From the NCBI RefSeq assembly GCF_900107725.1, contig NZ_FNQO01000003.1, forward strand, positions 62,001 through 126,000: a DNA stretch of 64,000 nucleotides. Direction: 5' to 3'. Origin of the DNA: Microbulbifer marinus. Lineage in GTDB: Bacteria; Pseudomonadota; Gammaproteobacteria; Pseudomonadales; Cellvibrionaceae. Position 1 is the stretch's first letter; every line of letters begins with the position of its first letter. Of the stretch, positions 25,923 through 35,539 are shown one piece after another. The position numbers were made by a program, and so were the translations under genes. The notes below the pieces were generated by a model. The model saw only the letters and a program-made list of their open reading frames with translations. It made no database searches and was not told the origin of the DNA.

Positions 25923-27305
25923 ATGAAGTGGACACAGGTTTTCAGGCGCGCTGCGCTAATGCTGGGACTGGCAGGCGCTGTGGGACTGCATTCAACGCAG
26001 GCGGTGTCGTCCGAACTCGGCTATCCGGAAAAAGAGGAGCTGACCTTCGGCTTTATCAAGCTCACTGATATGGCCCCTATCGCCATCGCTTACGAGAAAG
26101 GATTTTTTGAGGATGAGGGTCTCTACGTCACCATAGAGGCGCAGGCCAACTGGAAGGTGCTGCTGGACGGCGTGATCGACGGCCGCCTGGACGGCGCCCA
26201 CATGCTGGCCGGCCAGCCCATCGCCGCCACCATGGGCTTCGGAACCAAGGCGGATATCATCACCCCCTTCTCCATGGACCTGAACGGCAACGGCATCACC
26301 GTCTCCAATGAGATCTGGGAGCAGATGAAGCCGAATATTCCCAAAATGAAAAACGGCCTGCCGGTACACCCGATTAAGGCGGACGCACTGAAGCCGGTAG
26401 TGGAAAAATACAAGGCGGATGGCAAGCCTTTCAATATGGGCATGGTGTTCCCGGTATCCACCCACAACTACGAACTGCGCTACTGGTTGGCCGCGGGTGG
26501 CATCCATCCCGGCTACTACGCGCCACACAAGGGGGATATCTCCGGGCAGATAGACGCGGACGCCCTGCTCTCGGTGACGCCGCCGCCGCAGATGCCCGCC
26601 ACTCTCGAAGCCGGAACCATCTATGGCTACTGCGTGGGCGAACCCTGGAACCAGCAGGCGGTGTTCAAGAATATCGGTGTGCCGGTGGTGACCGACTACG
26701 AAATCTGGAAAGACAACCCGGAAAAAGTCTTCGGCATCACCAGAGCTTTCGCAAAGAAGTATCCCAACACCACCGTGCGCATCACTCGGGCGCTCATCCG
26801 CGCCGCCATGTGGCTCGATGAAAACAACAATGCCAATCGTCCGGAAGCGGTAAAAATTCTCTCACAGTCCAACTATGTCGGCGCCGACTACGACGTAATT
26901 GCCAACAGCATGACCGGCACCTTCGAGTATGAGAAAGGCGACAAGCGCGCCGTACCGGACTTCAACGTATTCTTCCGCTACCACGCCACCTATCCCTACT
27001 ACTCCGACGCCATCTGGTACCTGACGCAGATGCGCCGCTGGGGACAGATTCCGGAAGACAAGAGCGACGATTGGTACAAAGAGCTGGCGGCGAAAGTCTA
27101 CCGCCCGGACATCTACGCGGCCGCGGCCAAGTCCCTGATTGATGACAAGCTGGCGAGCGCCGACCAGTTCCCCGACTTCGACAGCGAAGACGGCTTCCGC
27201 GAACCACAGACCCATTTCATCGACGGCATCGTCTACAACGGCCATAAGCCCAACGACTATATCGACAAGTTTCCGATCGGGCTCAAGGCCGGACAGAAAC
27301 TCTAA
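25923..27305 (+). CDS. nrtA: Nitrate ABC transporter substrate-binding protein
   Basis: A 460-residue periplasmic binding protein of the NrtA/CmpA family. A signal peptide (about 1-29, basic VFRR then hydrophobic) leads into [21 protein letters not shown] and [20 protein letters not shown], the family's anion-binding lobe, with the later [14 protein letters not shown] motif. The ATG at 25923 is set by the ribosome site GGGGAGG 6 bp upstream; an open frame reaches back into the terminator leader and is discarded. Its leader carries sigma-54 and ANTAR control, the usual logic for assimilatory nitrate uptake. Bicarbonate (CmpA) or cyanate binding is the alternative, less likely given that leader. 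Confidence 0.92.
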   Translation: MKWTQVFRRAALMLGLAGAVGLHSTQAVSSELGYPEKEELTFGFIKLTDMAPIAIAYEKGFFEDEGLYVTIEAQANWKVLLDGVIDGRLDGAHMLAGQPIAATMGFGTKADIITPFSMDLNGNGITVSNEIWEQMKPNIPKMKNGLPVHPIKADALKPVVEKYKADGKPFNMGMVFPVSTHNYELRYWLAAGGIHPGYYAPHKGDISGQIDADALLSVTPPPQMPATLEAGTIYGYCVGEPWNQQAVFKNIGVPVVTDYEIWKDNPEKVFGITRAFAKKYPNTTVRITRALIRAAMWLDENNNANRPEAVKILSQSNYVGADYDVIANSMTGTFEYEKGDKRAVPDFNVFFRYHATYPYYSDAIWYLTQMRRWGQIPEDKSDDWYKELAAKVYRPDIYAAAAKSLIDDKLASADQFPDFDSEDGFREPQTHFIDGIVYNGHKPNDYIDKFPIGLKAGQKL

Positions 27306-27348
27306 CGATCGCAAGATTTACATTGAACAGGAACGCGAGGTGAGGACC

Positions 27349-28344
27349 ATGACATCGACCACCCTGACTGGAAGCAAGCCGGCCGCCTGGAAACTGTCGC
27401 AGTTCGACGGCAAGCTGTTTGGCAGTGCCATCAAGACAGTGGTTGTCCCGTTTGCCGGCATCCTGGTATTTCTGATGTTGTGGTCTGTCGCCGCGCAGAA
27501 TATCGACACCTCCCTGGGCAAGTTCCCCGGGCCTGCCGCCGTGTGGGAGCAATTCGACGCACTCTACCAGGAACACAGCCGCTCGCGGGAAAAGGAAGCC
27601 GCCTTCTATGAGCGGCAGCGGGAACGTAACGCGAAGCGAGTGGTGGATGATCCCAGCTACCAGCCAAAGATTCGCGATTACACCGGAAAGGAAACCTTTA
27701 TCGACCAGGTATTCACCAGCTTGGTCACAGTGATGAGCGGCTTCCTACTCGCCGCGACTATCGCCATTCCGCTGGGGATCGCCACCGGCCTCTCGCGCAC
27801 ACTGAATAGCGCCATCAATCCGGTGGTGCAGGTATTTAAGCCAGTATCGCCGCTGGCCTGGTTACCGCTGGTAACCATGGTAGTAAGCGCTGTCTATACG
27901 TCGACGGATCCACTGGTCGCCAAGTCGTTCCTGAATTCGATGTTCACCGTCACCCTCTGCTGCCTGTGGCCGATGGTCATCAATACCGCCGTGGGCGTGG
28001 CTGGTATAGACGACGACCTGGTAAATGTCAGTAAGGTGCTGCGCCTGCCGCCACTCAAGCATGTGCAAAAAATCGTACTGCCCGCTTCGGTGCCGATGAT
28101 CTTTACCGGCATGCGCCTGTCCCTGGGCGTGGCCTGGATGGTGCTGATCGCCGCGGAGATGCTGGCGCAGAACCCGGGGCTCGGAAAATTCGTCTGGGAC
28201 GAGTTCCAGAACGGCAGCTCCGATTCCCTGGCCCGCATCATGGCGGCAGTCCTCGTAATCGGCTTTATCGGCTTCCTGCTCGACCGCGCCATGCTGCAAC
28301 TGCAGAAACTGGTTTCCTGGGATCGGGACAGCGTAACCCACTGA
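27349..28344 (+). CDS. nrtB: Nitrate ABC transporter permease
   Basis: A 331-residue inner-membrane permease. After TM1 (about 32-50) comes a charged loop of about 65 residues (EEHSRSREKEAAFYERQRER-like region) typical of proteobacterial NrtB. The BPD_transp_1 domain follows with five further helices and the EAA-type loop LRLPPLKHVQKIVLPASVPM. The ATG at 27349 has a GGTGAGGACC ribosome site and lies 43 bp after nrtA. Confidence 0.93.
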   Translation: MTSTTLTGSKPAAWKLSQFDGKLFGSAIKTVVVPFAGILVFLMLWSVAAQNIDTSLGKFPGPAAVWEQFDALYQEHSRSREKEAAFYERQRERNAKRVVDDPSYQPKIRDYTGKETFIDQVFTSLVTVMSGFLLAATIAIPLGIATGLSRTLNSAINPVVQVFKPVSPLAWLPLVTMVVSAVYTSTDPLVAKSFLNSMFTVTLCCLWPMVINTAVGVAGIDDDLVNVSKVLRLPPLKHVQKIVLPASVPMIFTGMRLSLGVAWMVLIAAEMLAQNPGLGKFVWDEFQNGSSDSLARIMAAVLVIGFIGFLLDRAMLQLQKLVSWDRDSVTH

Positions 28345-28378
28345 GCATCGCCCTGAGAAAAACAGCCTGGAGAAGAAA

Positions 28379-29236
28379 ATGAGCGTATTACTCGACATCA
28401 GTCATATCGATATGGAATTCCCGACTCCCAAAGGATCCTTTACCGCACTACGTGACGTTAATTTGCAGATCAAGAAAGGGGAGTTCGTGTCACTGATAGG
28501 CCACTCCGGTTGTGGCAAATCCACCGTACTGAATGTGGTCGCCGGCCTTTACGGGGCGACCCGGGGTGGCGTGATACTGAATGGCAAAGAGGTAACGGAA
28601 CCGGGCCCGGAACGGGCTGTGGTATTCCAGAACCACTCACTGTTGCCCTGGCTCAGCGCCTACGAAAATGTGGAACTGGCAGTAAAACAGGTATTCGGCA
28701 AAATAAAAACCAGGGCCGAAATGCGCGAGTGGATAGAGCACAACCTGCAACTGGTACATATGGGCCACGCGATGCACAGGCGCCCGGCGGAAATTTCCGG
28801 CGGCATGAAACAGCGGGTGGGCATAGCTCGCGCCCTGGCAATGCAGCCCAAGGTACTGCTGATGGACGAACCCTTCGGGGCCCTGGACGCACTCACTCGC
28901 GCCCATATGCAGGACTCCCTGATGGAAATCCAGGCAGAGCTGAACAATACCGTGATCATGATCACCCACGATGTAGACGAGGCCGTGCTACTTTCCGACC
29001 GCATAGTGATGATGACAAATGGTCCGGCAGCGACCATTGGCGAAACCCTGGATATCTATCTCGAGCGACCTCGCAACCGCCTGGAGCTGGCCGACGATCC
29101 GCACTACAACCAGTACCGAGCCAGGGTGCTCAAGTTCCTGCACGAAAGGCATGGTGGGCATAAACCAAAAACGGCAAAGGTCAGCATGGAGAAAAATATC
29201 GAATTCGATAACAAGTCTGTGGAACACGCAGCCTGA
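28379..29236 (+). CDS. nrtC: Nitrate ABC transporter ATP-binding protein
   Basis: A 285-residue ATPase: Walker A GHSGCGKST, Q-loop VFQNHSLLPWLS, signature SGGMKQR, Walker B VLLMDEPFGALDALT and the switch His in MITHDVDEA. The NrtC/NrtD/SsuB class fits. It has only the short ATPase form without the NrtA-like C-terminal regulatory domain of cyanobacterial NrtC, so it may equally be named nrtD. It is the only ATPase gene of the operon, so it presumably works as a homodimer. Confidence 0.92.
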   Translation: MSVLLDISHIDMEFPTPKGSFTALRDVNLQIKKGEFVSLIGHSGCGKSTVLNVVAGLYGATRGGVILNGKEVTEPGPERAVVFQNHSLLPWLSAYENVELAVKQVFGKIKTRAEMREWIEHNLQLVHMGHAMHRRPAEISGGMKQRVGIARALAMQPKVLLMDEPFGALDALTRAHMQDSLMEIQAELNNTVIMITHDVDEAVLLSDRIVMMTNGPAATIGETLDIYLERPRNRLELADDPHYNQYRARVLKFLHERHGGHKPKTAKVSMEKNIEFDNKSVEHAA

Positions 29237-29321
29237 GCTGTTCAATAAAAGTGTTTAAAACCGGCACACACAAAATCGCTTAAATAACTCATTGACCAAC
29301 CTACTTTATTGGGGATTACCT

Positions 29322-30536
29322 ATGAAACGACTGACTTTTCCACTGCAACAGCGGTTACTGGTTCTGGCGGTTTCCGCTGTTGTCGGCGCCCCCGCCTTTG
29401 CCGTCGACGCGGTTGAATCTGAAGAGGCCTCTGCCGCATCACTCGGTGAGGCACTCAGCCAGAGCGAAGTTACCCTGGGCCTTCGCGCGCGCGCCGAACA
29501 GGTAGATGTGGACGGTGCAGACTCGGCGGACCTGACCAGCCTGAAGACTCGCCTGACCTTTCAGTCCGGTACTTTTCAAGGCCTCAGCACGCTGATCGAA
29601 ATGGACGATGTCACTCACCTGACCGATTTTGAGGGCGGCGTGGCGGATCCGGAAGGCACCGAAGTGAACCAGGCACTGCTCGCCTACAAGCTCGGCGACA
29701 CCACGATGAAGTACGGCCGCCAACGCATACTGCTGGACAACCAGCGCTTTGTCGGTGGTGTCGGATTCCGTCAGAATGAGCAGACATACGACGGCTTCAG
29801 CATCACCAACAACAGCCTCGCCGACACGACTCTGTTCCTCGCTCACATCGACAACGTCAATCGTATCTTCGGCGAAGACAGCCCGCTCGGCGACCACAAA
29901 AACGATACCTACCTGCTGAACGCCAAATACAGTGGTATCAAAGCCGGTGCCCTCTCCGCCTACGCCTACCTGATCGACAACGAGACTGCCCCGGCCTTTT
30001 CCACCGACACCTACGGTCTGCGCTTTGCCGGCAAGACGGGACGCGCCGATTACGCATTGGAATACGCCACTCAGTCCTCCGCCGCCGACAACCCGGCCAG
30101 CTACGACGCCGACTATCTCCTGGCCGAGGGCGGCTATGCGTTTGGTTCGATAACGGTGAAAATGGGTTACGAACTGCTGGGCTCAGACGGCAGCAATGGC
30201 CAGTTCATCACCCCACTGGCGACACTGCACAAGTTCCAGGGCTGGAACGACAAGTTTCTCGGCGGGGGGAGCGGCAATATTCCTGGCGGTATCGAAGATG
30301 CATACGCAACACTGGGCACTTCGCTGGCGGGGATCAAATTTGCGCTCAATTACCACCAGCTCAGTTCAGAAGACCCCGGCGTATCTGGTATGGATAAACT
30401 AGGCAGTGAATATGGCTTTGTAGTCGGCGGAAAAATCGGTTCAGTCGATCTGAGTCTGAAATACAGCGACTTCACTGCCGATGAATTTTCCAGCGATACC
30501 ACTAAGTGGTGGCTTACCGCACAGGCAAACTTCTAG
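29322..30536 (+). CDS. Outer-membrane porin of the alginate-export-like type
   Basis: A 404-residue protein with a signal peptide (about 1-28, ending APAFA) and a beta-barrel pattern to a C-terminal Phe (WLTAQANF). VTLGLRARAEQVDVDG and KTRLTFQSGTFQGLSTLIEMDD resemble the alginate-export/DUF1302-like porins often found beside nitrate transporters, where they probably let nitrate cross the outer membrane. The ATG at 29322 follows a GGGGA ribosome site; an in-frame TTG at 29292 is ignored. It lies 85 bp after nrtC and is probably in the same operon. Confidence 0.85.
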   Translation: MKRLTFPLQQRLLVLAVSAVVGAPAFAVDAVESEEASAASLGEALSQSEVTLGLRARAEQVDVDGADSADLTSLKTRLTFQSGTFQGLSTLIEMDDVTHLTDFEGGVADPEGTEVNQALLAYKLGDTTMKYGRQRILLDNQRFVGGVGFRQNEQTYDGFSITNNSLADTTLFLAHIDNVNRIFGEDSPLGDHKNDTYLLNAKYSGIKAGALSAYAYLIDNETAPAFSTDTYGLRFAGKTGRADYALEYATQSSAADNPASYDADYLLAEGGYAFGSITVKMGYELLGSDGSNGQFITPLATLHKFQGWNDKFLGGGSGNIPGGIEDAYATLGTSLAGIKFALNYHQLSSEDPGVSGMDKLGSEYGFVVGGKIGSVDLSLKYSDFTADEFSSDTTKWWLTAQANF

Positions 30537-30827
30537 AACCAAGGCGGCAGGTCCCGCCGACCGCGTGACCTGCCCTAATCACCACAAACACTCACATTGG
30601 AGCTGCGGGCTCCGCCGTTTTCCCAGCAGAAGTTGCCCGCATATCCCACGAGCATATCCCGAAACAAATTGCCGCCGATCCCAGCCGACACACTGAGGTT
30701 GCACAAACTACCAAATCCGCTGCCGGATGCCACATATGTTGCAGCACTCCGACAACGCAAAAGGCACAGTAAAATCAGCACAACCGGAGGAGTTCCTGTT
30801 GTGGAGTGCTACAGATACCAAAGGGGT

Positions 30828-30843
30828 TACCCTCAAGGGGGTA
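30828..30843. promoter_or_regulatory. Possible NarL/NarP-like 7-2-7 site
   Basis: TACCCTC-AA-GGGGGTA is an inverted heptamer pair with 2-bp spacing, close to the TACYYMT-N2-AKRRGTA pattern of nitrate-responsive regulators. It lies 140 bp upstream of the PilJ-domain gene in the otherwise empty 30537-30983 gap. The match is imperfect, so this is tentative. Confidence 0.35.
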
Positions 30844-30983
30844 ATGATCAGCACAGGGGTTCGGGAATAGAATAATTTTCCACGCGGCGGGTGCAAGGAA
30901 AGAGAGATCAAATATCAGGTCCAGCCGCCCATTGCTTCACCAGCCATAAACAGCTTCATTTCGATTCAAGTGTAAGGAAGAAT

Positions 30984-31766
30984 ATGAATCGCCTACTGCT
31001 CCTGCTGTTATTCATCAGTCTTGACGTTTATTCATTCAGCATGGGGGACGCCATCAATATCGCCGGCCGCCAGCGAATGCTTTCCCAACGGATTACCCAA
31101 ACCTATATGCTGCGTGGCATTCAGCCGAGTGCCGAACGCCATCAACAGATTTTTGAGCGTTGCATGCGGGAGTTCTCCGAGAACCTGGATCAACTCGCGG
31201 CATTTAGCGAAGCGGCGCCGATACGGGCCGACCTGCAGAAGGTACAGCAGGAGTGGAGCGCTTTCGAAAAAATTGCCCGACAGCCGGTCAGCAAAATCAG
31301 TGCCGAGAAGCTATTCAGACGCAGTAATACCCTGTTGCCGGCCGCCCATAACTACGTGATACGCCTGCAGGAACTCGCCGACCACAAAAGCGCGGAACTG
31401 GTCAATATTGCCGGCCGCCAGCGTATGCTCTCCCAGCGTATCGCCAAGAATTATGTCGCGCTCTTCTGGGGAGTGTCCGGCGAGGAAGGTGTAACAGGTC
31501 TCTATGAAGACTTGGCCGAATTCCAACACATGCTGGACTTTCTATTACAGAGCCCCCTGAATACACCTCAAATCACCCGAAACCTGCTGAAAACCCAGGG
31601 ACATCTGAGCTACGCCAGACGCGGCTTCGACGCAGAAATGCAGATCTCCGAGGAGCGCCAGATTCATGTAATAACGGGCACCACAGACATGATGTTGCGC
31701 AATATGGATGTCATTACCCGCCAGTACACCGATTTAATGAACACTGCCCATCTATCGGCGCGCTAG
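30984..31766 (+). CDS. Exported tandem PilJ/NIT-type sensor-domain protein
   Basis: A 260-residue protein with a signal peptide (about 1-18) and two copies of the PilJ-type four-helix sensor half. Each carries a P-box-like motif: INIAGRQRMLSQRI (24-37) and VNIAGRQRMLSQRI (140-153). In NarX/NarQ and related sensors this region binds nitrate or nitrite. Here it has no kinase, HAMP or chemotaxis domain, so it is a stand-alone periplasmic binding domain. The ATG at 30984 is set by AAGGAAG; an open frame upstream is ignored. Next to nrtABC, a nitrate-sensing or scavenging role is likely but unproven. Confidence 0.88.
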   Translation: MNRLLLLLLFISLDVYSFSMGDAINIAGRQRMLSQRITQTYMLRGIQPSAERHQQIFERCMREFSENLDQLAAFSEAAPIRADLQKVQQEWSAFEKIARQPVSKISAEKLFRRSNTLLPAAHNYVIRLQELADHKSAELVNIAGRQRMLSQRIAKNYVALFWGVSGEEGVTGLYEDLAEFQHMLDFLLQSPLNTPQITRNLLKTQGHLSYARRGFDAEMQISEERQIHVITGTTDMMLRNMDVITRQYTDLMNTAHLSAR

Positions 31767-31834
31767 ATATCGCACAGTGGTTTTCGACGGAACTGTCCTG
31801 TTTCTCGCCAACTCTCAAAACGGGCAGCCAAATA

Positions 31835-31863
31835 AAAAGGCCGGGCAAAGTTGCCCGGCCTTC
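31835..31863 (+). terminator. Terminator after the PilJ-domain gene
   Basis: AAAAAGGCCGGGCAA and TTGCCCGGCCTTCTC form a 12-bp stem with an interrupted T-tract. Confidence 0.85.
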
Positions 31864-31952
31864 TCTTGTCTTGAACATTCACTCACCGACAGCTTTCCCG
31901 AATAGGCCTCTAGCTGCAGGGTAAATGACGCTCTCTTTGCGTGCGAATGGAT

Positions 31953-32082
31953 TTTGTCGCAAGCAGCCTTCCCTGGGTCAGCTTCCGGCCCGGCCAGTCC
32001 GGCCGCTCCACGTATTCACGGCGCCTTCGACCCCTGGCCGGTCGAATAATCGCGCAGCGAGCAGTGCTCGCTCAGCGCGCGA
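31953..32082. repeat. Direct repeat, copy A (130 bp)
   Basis: Shares TTTGTCGCAAGCAGCC, CCCTGGGTCAGCTTCCGG and an identical GGCCGGTCGAATAATCGCGC...GCTCAGCGCGCGA end with copy B at 32089. It differs mainly by about 34 extra bases in the middle. The end is itself a hairpin (GCGAGCA-GTGCTCGC). No ORF. Confidence 0.8.
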
Positions 32083-32088
32083 AGGGAG

Positions 32089-32184
32089 TTTGTCGCAAGC
32101 AGCCGTCCCTGGGTCAGCTTCCGGCCCGGCCATCCTTGGCCGGTCGAATAATCGCGCAGCGAGCAGTGCTCGCTCAGCGCGCGA
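32089..32184. repeat. Direct repeat, copy B (96 bp), abutting the M2 peptidase stop
   Basis: The second copy, shorter in the middle. Its terminal hairpin AATAATCGCGC...GCGCGCGATTATT ends exactly at the stop codon of the M2 peptidase gene and may serve as that gene's transcript end, although no clean T-run follows on the minus strand. Confidence 0.8.
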
Positions 32185-34059
32185 TTATTCCCAGCCGCAT
32201 TGGCGGCCCTGGTTTTGTTCTTTCAGGTACGCCATCAGCGGCTGGAAGTAATCGATGATGGCCGAGGCATCCAGCTCGCGCTGACCGGTCAGGGCTTCCA
32301 TCGCGTCCGGCCACGGCTTGCTCGCCCCCATTGCCAGCATCGCGCGCAGCTTCTTGCCGGCTTCATCGTTTTTGTAGATGGAGCAACGGTGCAGCGGACC
32401 GGTTTCACCGGCGGCCTCACACAGCGCACGGTGGAACTGGTACTGCTGGATATGCGCGAGGAAGTAGCGCGAATAGGGCGTGTTACCGGGAATATGGTAC
32501 TTCGCTCCCGGATCGAAATTGGCTTCGGTACGCTCGACCGGCGCCTCGATACCCTGGTATTCCTCACGCAGTTTCCACCAGGCCTTGTTGTAATCGCCCG
32601 GCTGGACTTCGCCGTTGAACACCTGCCAACGCCATTTATCGACCATCAGGCCGAATGGCAGGAAGGCAATCTTGTCCAGCGCCTGCTGCATCAGATAGCC
32701 AATGTCCTTGCTCTCATCCGGCACCTCATCCAGGAGTCCGATTTCTTTCAGGTATTTCGGCGTAATGGACAGCGCGATGGTATCGCCCACTGCCTCGTGG
32801 AAACCATCATTGGCGCCTTCTTTATACAGGTATGGCTGCTGGTTATAGATGCGCTGATAAAAGTTGTGCCCCAGCTCGTGGTGAATGGTCACCAGGTCTT
32901 CGCCGGTTTTGTTGATACACATCTTGATGCGCAGATCGTCCTGGCCGTCCAGGTTCCAGGCGCTCGCGTGGCAGACCACATCGCGGTCACGCGGCTGGGT
33001 GAACTGGGAGCGCTCCCAAAAGGTCTCCGGCAGCGGCTTGAAGCCCAGCGAGGTGAAGAAACGCTCACCGGTCTTGACCATCTCCTTCTCGTCCATACCG
33101 GCGTCGACCACCAGCTGAGTCAGGTCGTAGGGTGCCTGCATGTCATCGTCTTTGACCAGCTCGTAGACGTTACCCCACTGCTGAGCCCACATGTTGCCGA
33201 GCAGGTGCGCCGGGATCTTGCCTTGGGCCGGCACTACGTCGTCACCGTAGTGCTCATTCAGCTTGGCGCGCACGTGGCAGTGCAGTGCCTCGTACAACGG
33301 CTTGACCTTGTTCCACTGCGCATCCATGTCGGCGGCAAAGGCATCGGGCTCCATATCGTATTTGGAGCGCCAGAATGTGCTCAGGTTGTCATAACCCAGC
33401 TCCTGGGCACCGGCATTGCCAATCTCCACCTGGCGTTGGTACAACGGCTTCATCGGCGGTGACACCTTCCGCCAGCCAACCCACAACTCCTTCAGCAGTT
33501 CCGGATCGCGGTTCTTGGCCATCATCTGGCCCATTTCGGTGAGGGTGTAGCACTTCTCTTCGCCCTCTTCCTCGCGGCAGTATTTACCGGCGCCATACAT
33601 ACCCTGCATCTTGGAACCGATCTGAGCCAGCTCTGCGGTCAGCTCCGGATCCTTGGGCGCCGGGAACACCAGCCCCTGCTTCAGCATGGTCAGCTGGCGG
33701 CGGGTATCCGGATCCAGATCCAGATCGTTGAACTTGGCCGCTTCGGATGCCAGCTCAACCGCCATCGCGGTGTACCGCTCGGAGGCAAGGGCTTCGACGT
33801 ACTGGGAGTCGATATTGATATAGGTGGAGGCCAACCAGCTCGCGTGGCTAACCTCTTCCGCCATCTCCTCGAGTCGGGACTGGGCGTCCTGCAGGAACGC
33901 TTTGGCGTCCTCAGCCGTGACCTGGCCATTTCCGCCCGTGCTACTCATTTCAGCGCTGGCGGTTGTCGCCGCTTCTTGAACCGGCTCCTGCTGGGCCTGT
34001 TTGTTATCGCATCCGGCGAGCGCCACTGCTGCGGCAATGGCGAGAGCAATTTTCTTCAT
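32185..34059 (-). CDS. M2-family metallopeptidase (ACE-like) lipoprotein
   Basis: A 624-residue bacterial angiotensin-converting-enzyme homologue, a zinc dipeptidyl carboxypeptidase. The signal peptide ends in the lipobox AVALAGC (Cys about residue 17), and an acidic Gln/Ala-rich linker precedes the M2 domain (about 50-620). The zinc motif HHELGH is followed at the right spacing by EGANDGFHEAVGD, whose Glu is the third ligand. C-terminal ACE-type anchors are absent. It is one gene with its own start region. In marine bacteria such enzymes serve peptide use; that role is inference. Confidence 0.95.
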   Translation of the reverse strand: MKKIALAIAAAVALAGCDNKQAQQEPVQEAATTASAEMSSTGGNGQVTAEDAKAFLQDAQSRLEEMAEEVSHASWLASTYINIDSQYVEALASERYTAMAVELASEAAKFNDLDLDPDTRRQLTMLKQGLVFPAPKDPELTAELAQIGSKMQGMYGAGKYCREEEGEEKCYTLTEMGQMMAKNRDPELLKELWVGWRKVSPPMKPLYQRQVEIGNAGAQELGYDNLSTFWRSKYDMEPDAFAADMDAQWNKVKPLYEALHCHVRAKLNEHYGDDVVPAQGKIPAHLLGNMWAQQWGNVYELVKDDDMQAPYDLTQLVVDAGMDEKEMVKTGERFFTSLGFKPLPETFWERSQFTQPRDRDVVCHASAWNLDGQDDLRIKMCINKTGEDLVTIHHELGHNFYQRIYNQQPYLYKEGANDGFHEAVGDTIALSITPKYLKEIGLLDEVPDESKDIGYLMQQALDKIAFLPFGLMVDKWRWQVFNGEVQPGDYNKAWWKLREEYQGIEAPVERTEANFDPGAKYHIPGNTPYSRYFLAHIQQYQFHRALCEAAGETGPLHRCSIYKNDEAGKKLRAMLAMGASKPWPDAMEALTGQRELDASAIIDYFQPLMAYLKEQNQGRQCGWE

Positions 34060-34307
34060 CGGCTCCCTCTATCTTTTTATTGGAAGTGGTTATAACTGTC
34101 GCCGTTTATAGCATAAGCACGGCTTCGGCAGGGATGCCTGCGCCATCTGCGACGCCATATCGGCATAAAATTCCCTTTTAAGCGGCAAATTTGGGGAAAA
34201 ATCTCGCACGCTCAGAAGCGCAGACCAAGCAATAGCAACGTCGAAGGGTGGAGCTGTCTGTACCTCAGAGCAGAGGGACAATCCAGAAGAAGAGAGGGGG
34301 AATTGGA

Positions 34308-34418
<111 letters not shown>

Positions 34419-34469
34419 ACTGCAGGCTTCGACCGATATCGACGGACGATCAGCATCGAAGAGGGCGCG

Positions 34470-34497
34470 ATTATAAGGGAACCTCTAAAGAAGTCCA
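34470..34497 (-). promoter_or_regulatory. Probable ffs promoter
   Basis: On the minus strand a perfect TATAAT (34475-34470) is preceded at 16 bp by TGGACT (34497-34492), with transcription running towards ffs. The start would lie about 45 nt before the mature RNA end, in line with a processed leader. The rest of 34419-34652 and 34060-34307 shows no gene. Confidence 0.55.
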
Positions 34498-34652
34498 TAG
34501 CGTTCCCGCGGATCCTGAAAGCCAGGGAAGGCCATGAACTTATTCAGAGCTTGCCGAGGACTGAAAGGCGCGAGTTCCAGCCCCGCTAAAAGGTTATACT
34601 GTGCGCGATCGGTCTTACTCCGGTAAAAAGTCCTCCCAGCCAAGAGTTATTC

Positions 34653-35498
34653 ATGCACCTGTTCGTCGACAATCTCACCAACGTAGATTTCAGCTATCTG
34701 GACTACCGCCGCGGTCTCGTGGGCGAGACCTGGCTGGCGAATGCGGCCCTGGACGGCGCCCTGGACAGCCAGGGCATGGTGTGCGATTTCGGCGTGGTGA
34801 AGAAGACGCTACGCCACTGGCTCGACGACCAGCTGGATCATCGCCTGTTGGTCCCCACCCGCTCGCCGCATCTCAAGCTGGAGCGCAACCCGCAAGGCGT
34901 TGGGATCACCTGGCAGGTGCAAAGCGGCGAAGTGATCGCCGTGAGCGGACCCGAGCAGGCATTTGCGTTCGTGGAGGCAGAGTCGGTCACCGCAGACAGC
35001 GTCGCGGCGTGGAGCGTACAGCAACTGGCCTCCGCGTTCCCCACCAGCGTAGAGCAACTGCAATTGAGTTTTACCTGTGAAGAAATCGCCTCCCCCTACT
35101 ACCACTACAGCCACGGCTTAAAAAAACACGAGGGTAACTGCCAGCGCATCGCCCACGGACACCGATCGCGGATCCAGATTTTTCTCGACGGCGAGCGCAG
35201 CGGGGAGTGGGAAAGCAACTGGGCGGATCGCTGGCGAGACATCTATCTGGGCACCCGTGAAGACCTGCAGGTGGAAAGTGACGAGCAAACCCTGCACTTT
35301 GCCTATCAGGCGCAGCAGGGCCGCTTCACCCTCGCGATTCCCGCGAACCACTGCGAACTGGTCGACTGCGATACCACCGTCGAACAACTGGCCCAATATA
35401 TCGCCGAGACCATCTCGGCAGAGCGTCCGGGCACTGAGGTGCGGGTGCGCGCCTATGAGGGTATTGGCAAGGGCGCTGTCGCCTCGGCAAAATCCTAA
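34653..35498 (+). CDS. 6-pyruvoyl-tetrahydropterin synthase / QueD-like protein (tandem)
   Basis: A 281-residue protein with two T-fold halves. The N-terminal half reads LFVDNLTNVDFSYLDYRRGL ... SQGMVCDFGVVKKTLRHWLDDQLDH. The C-terminal half contains HYSHGLKKHEGNCQRIAHGHR (the CxxxHGH-like zinc/catalytic segment) and ends VRVRAYEGIGKGA. Single-domain QueD makes 6-carboxytetrahydropterin for queuosine synthesis. Duplicated forms of about 280 residues exist in gammaproteobacteria but their exact reaction is less certain. No other queuosine gene is nearby. rsmE follows after 41 bp. Confidence 0.82.
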   Translation: MHLFVDNLTNVDFSYLDYRRGLVGETWLANAALDGALDSQGMVCDFGVVKKTLRHWLDDQLDHRLLVPTRSPHLKLERNPQGVGITWQVQSGEVIAVSGPEQAFAFVEAESVTADSVAAWSVQQLASAFPTSVEQLQLSFTCEEIASPYYHYSHGLKKHEGNCQRIAHGHRSRIQIFLDGERSGEWESNWADRWRDIYLGTREDLQVESDEQTLHFAYQAQQGRFTLAIPANHCELVDCDTTVEQLAQYIAETISAERPGTEVRVRAYEGIGKGAVASAKS

Positions 35499-35539
35499 GG
35501 CTTGCCGTTTTTGCGCCTACTGCCAGAGAGCGTGACACT

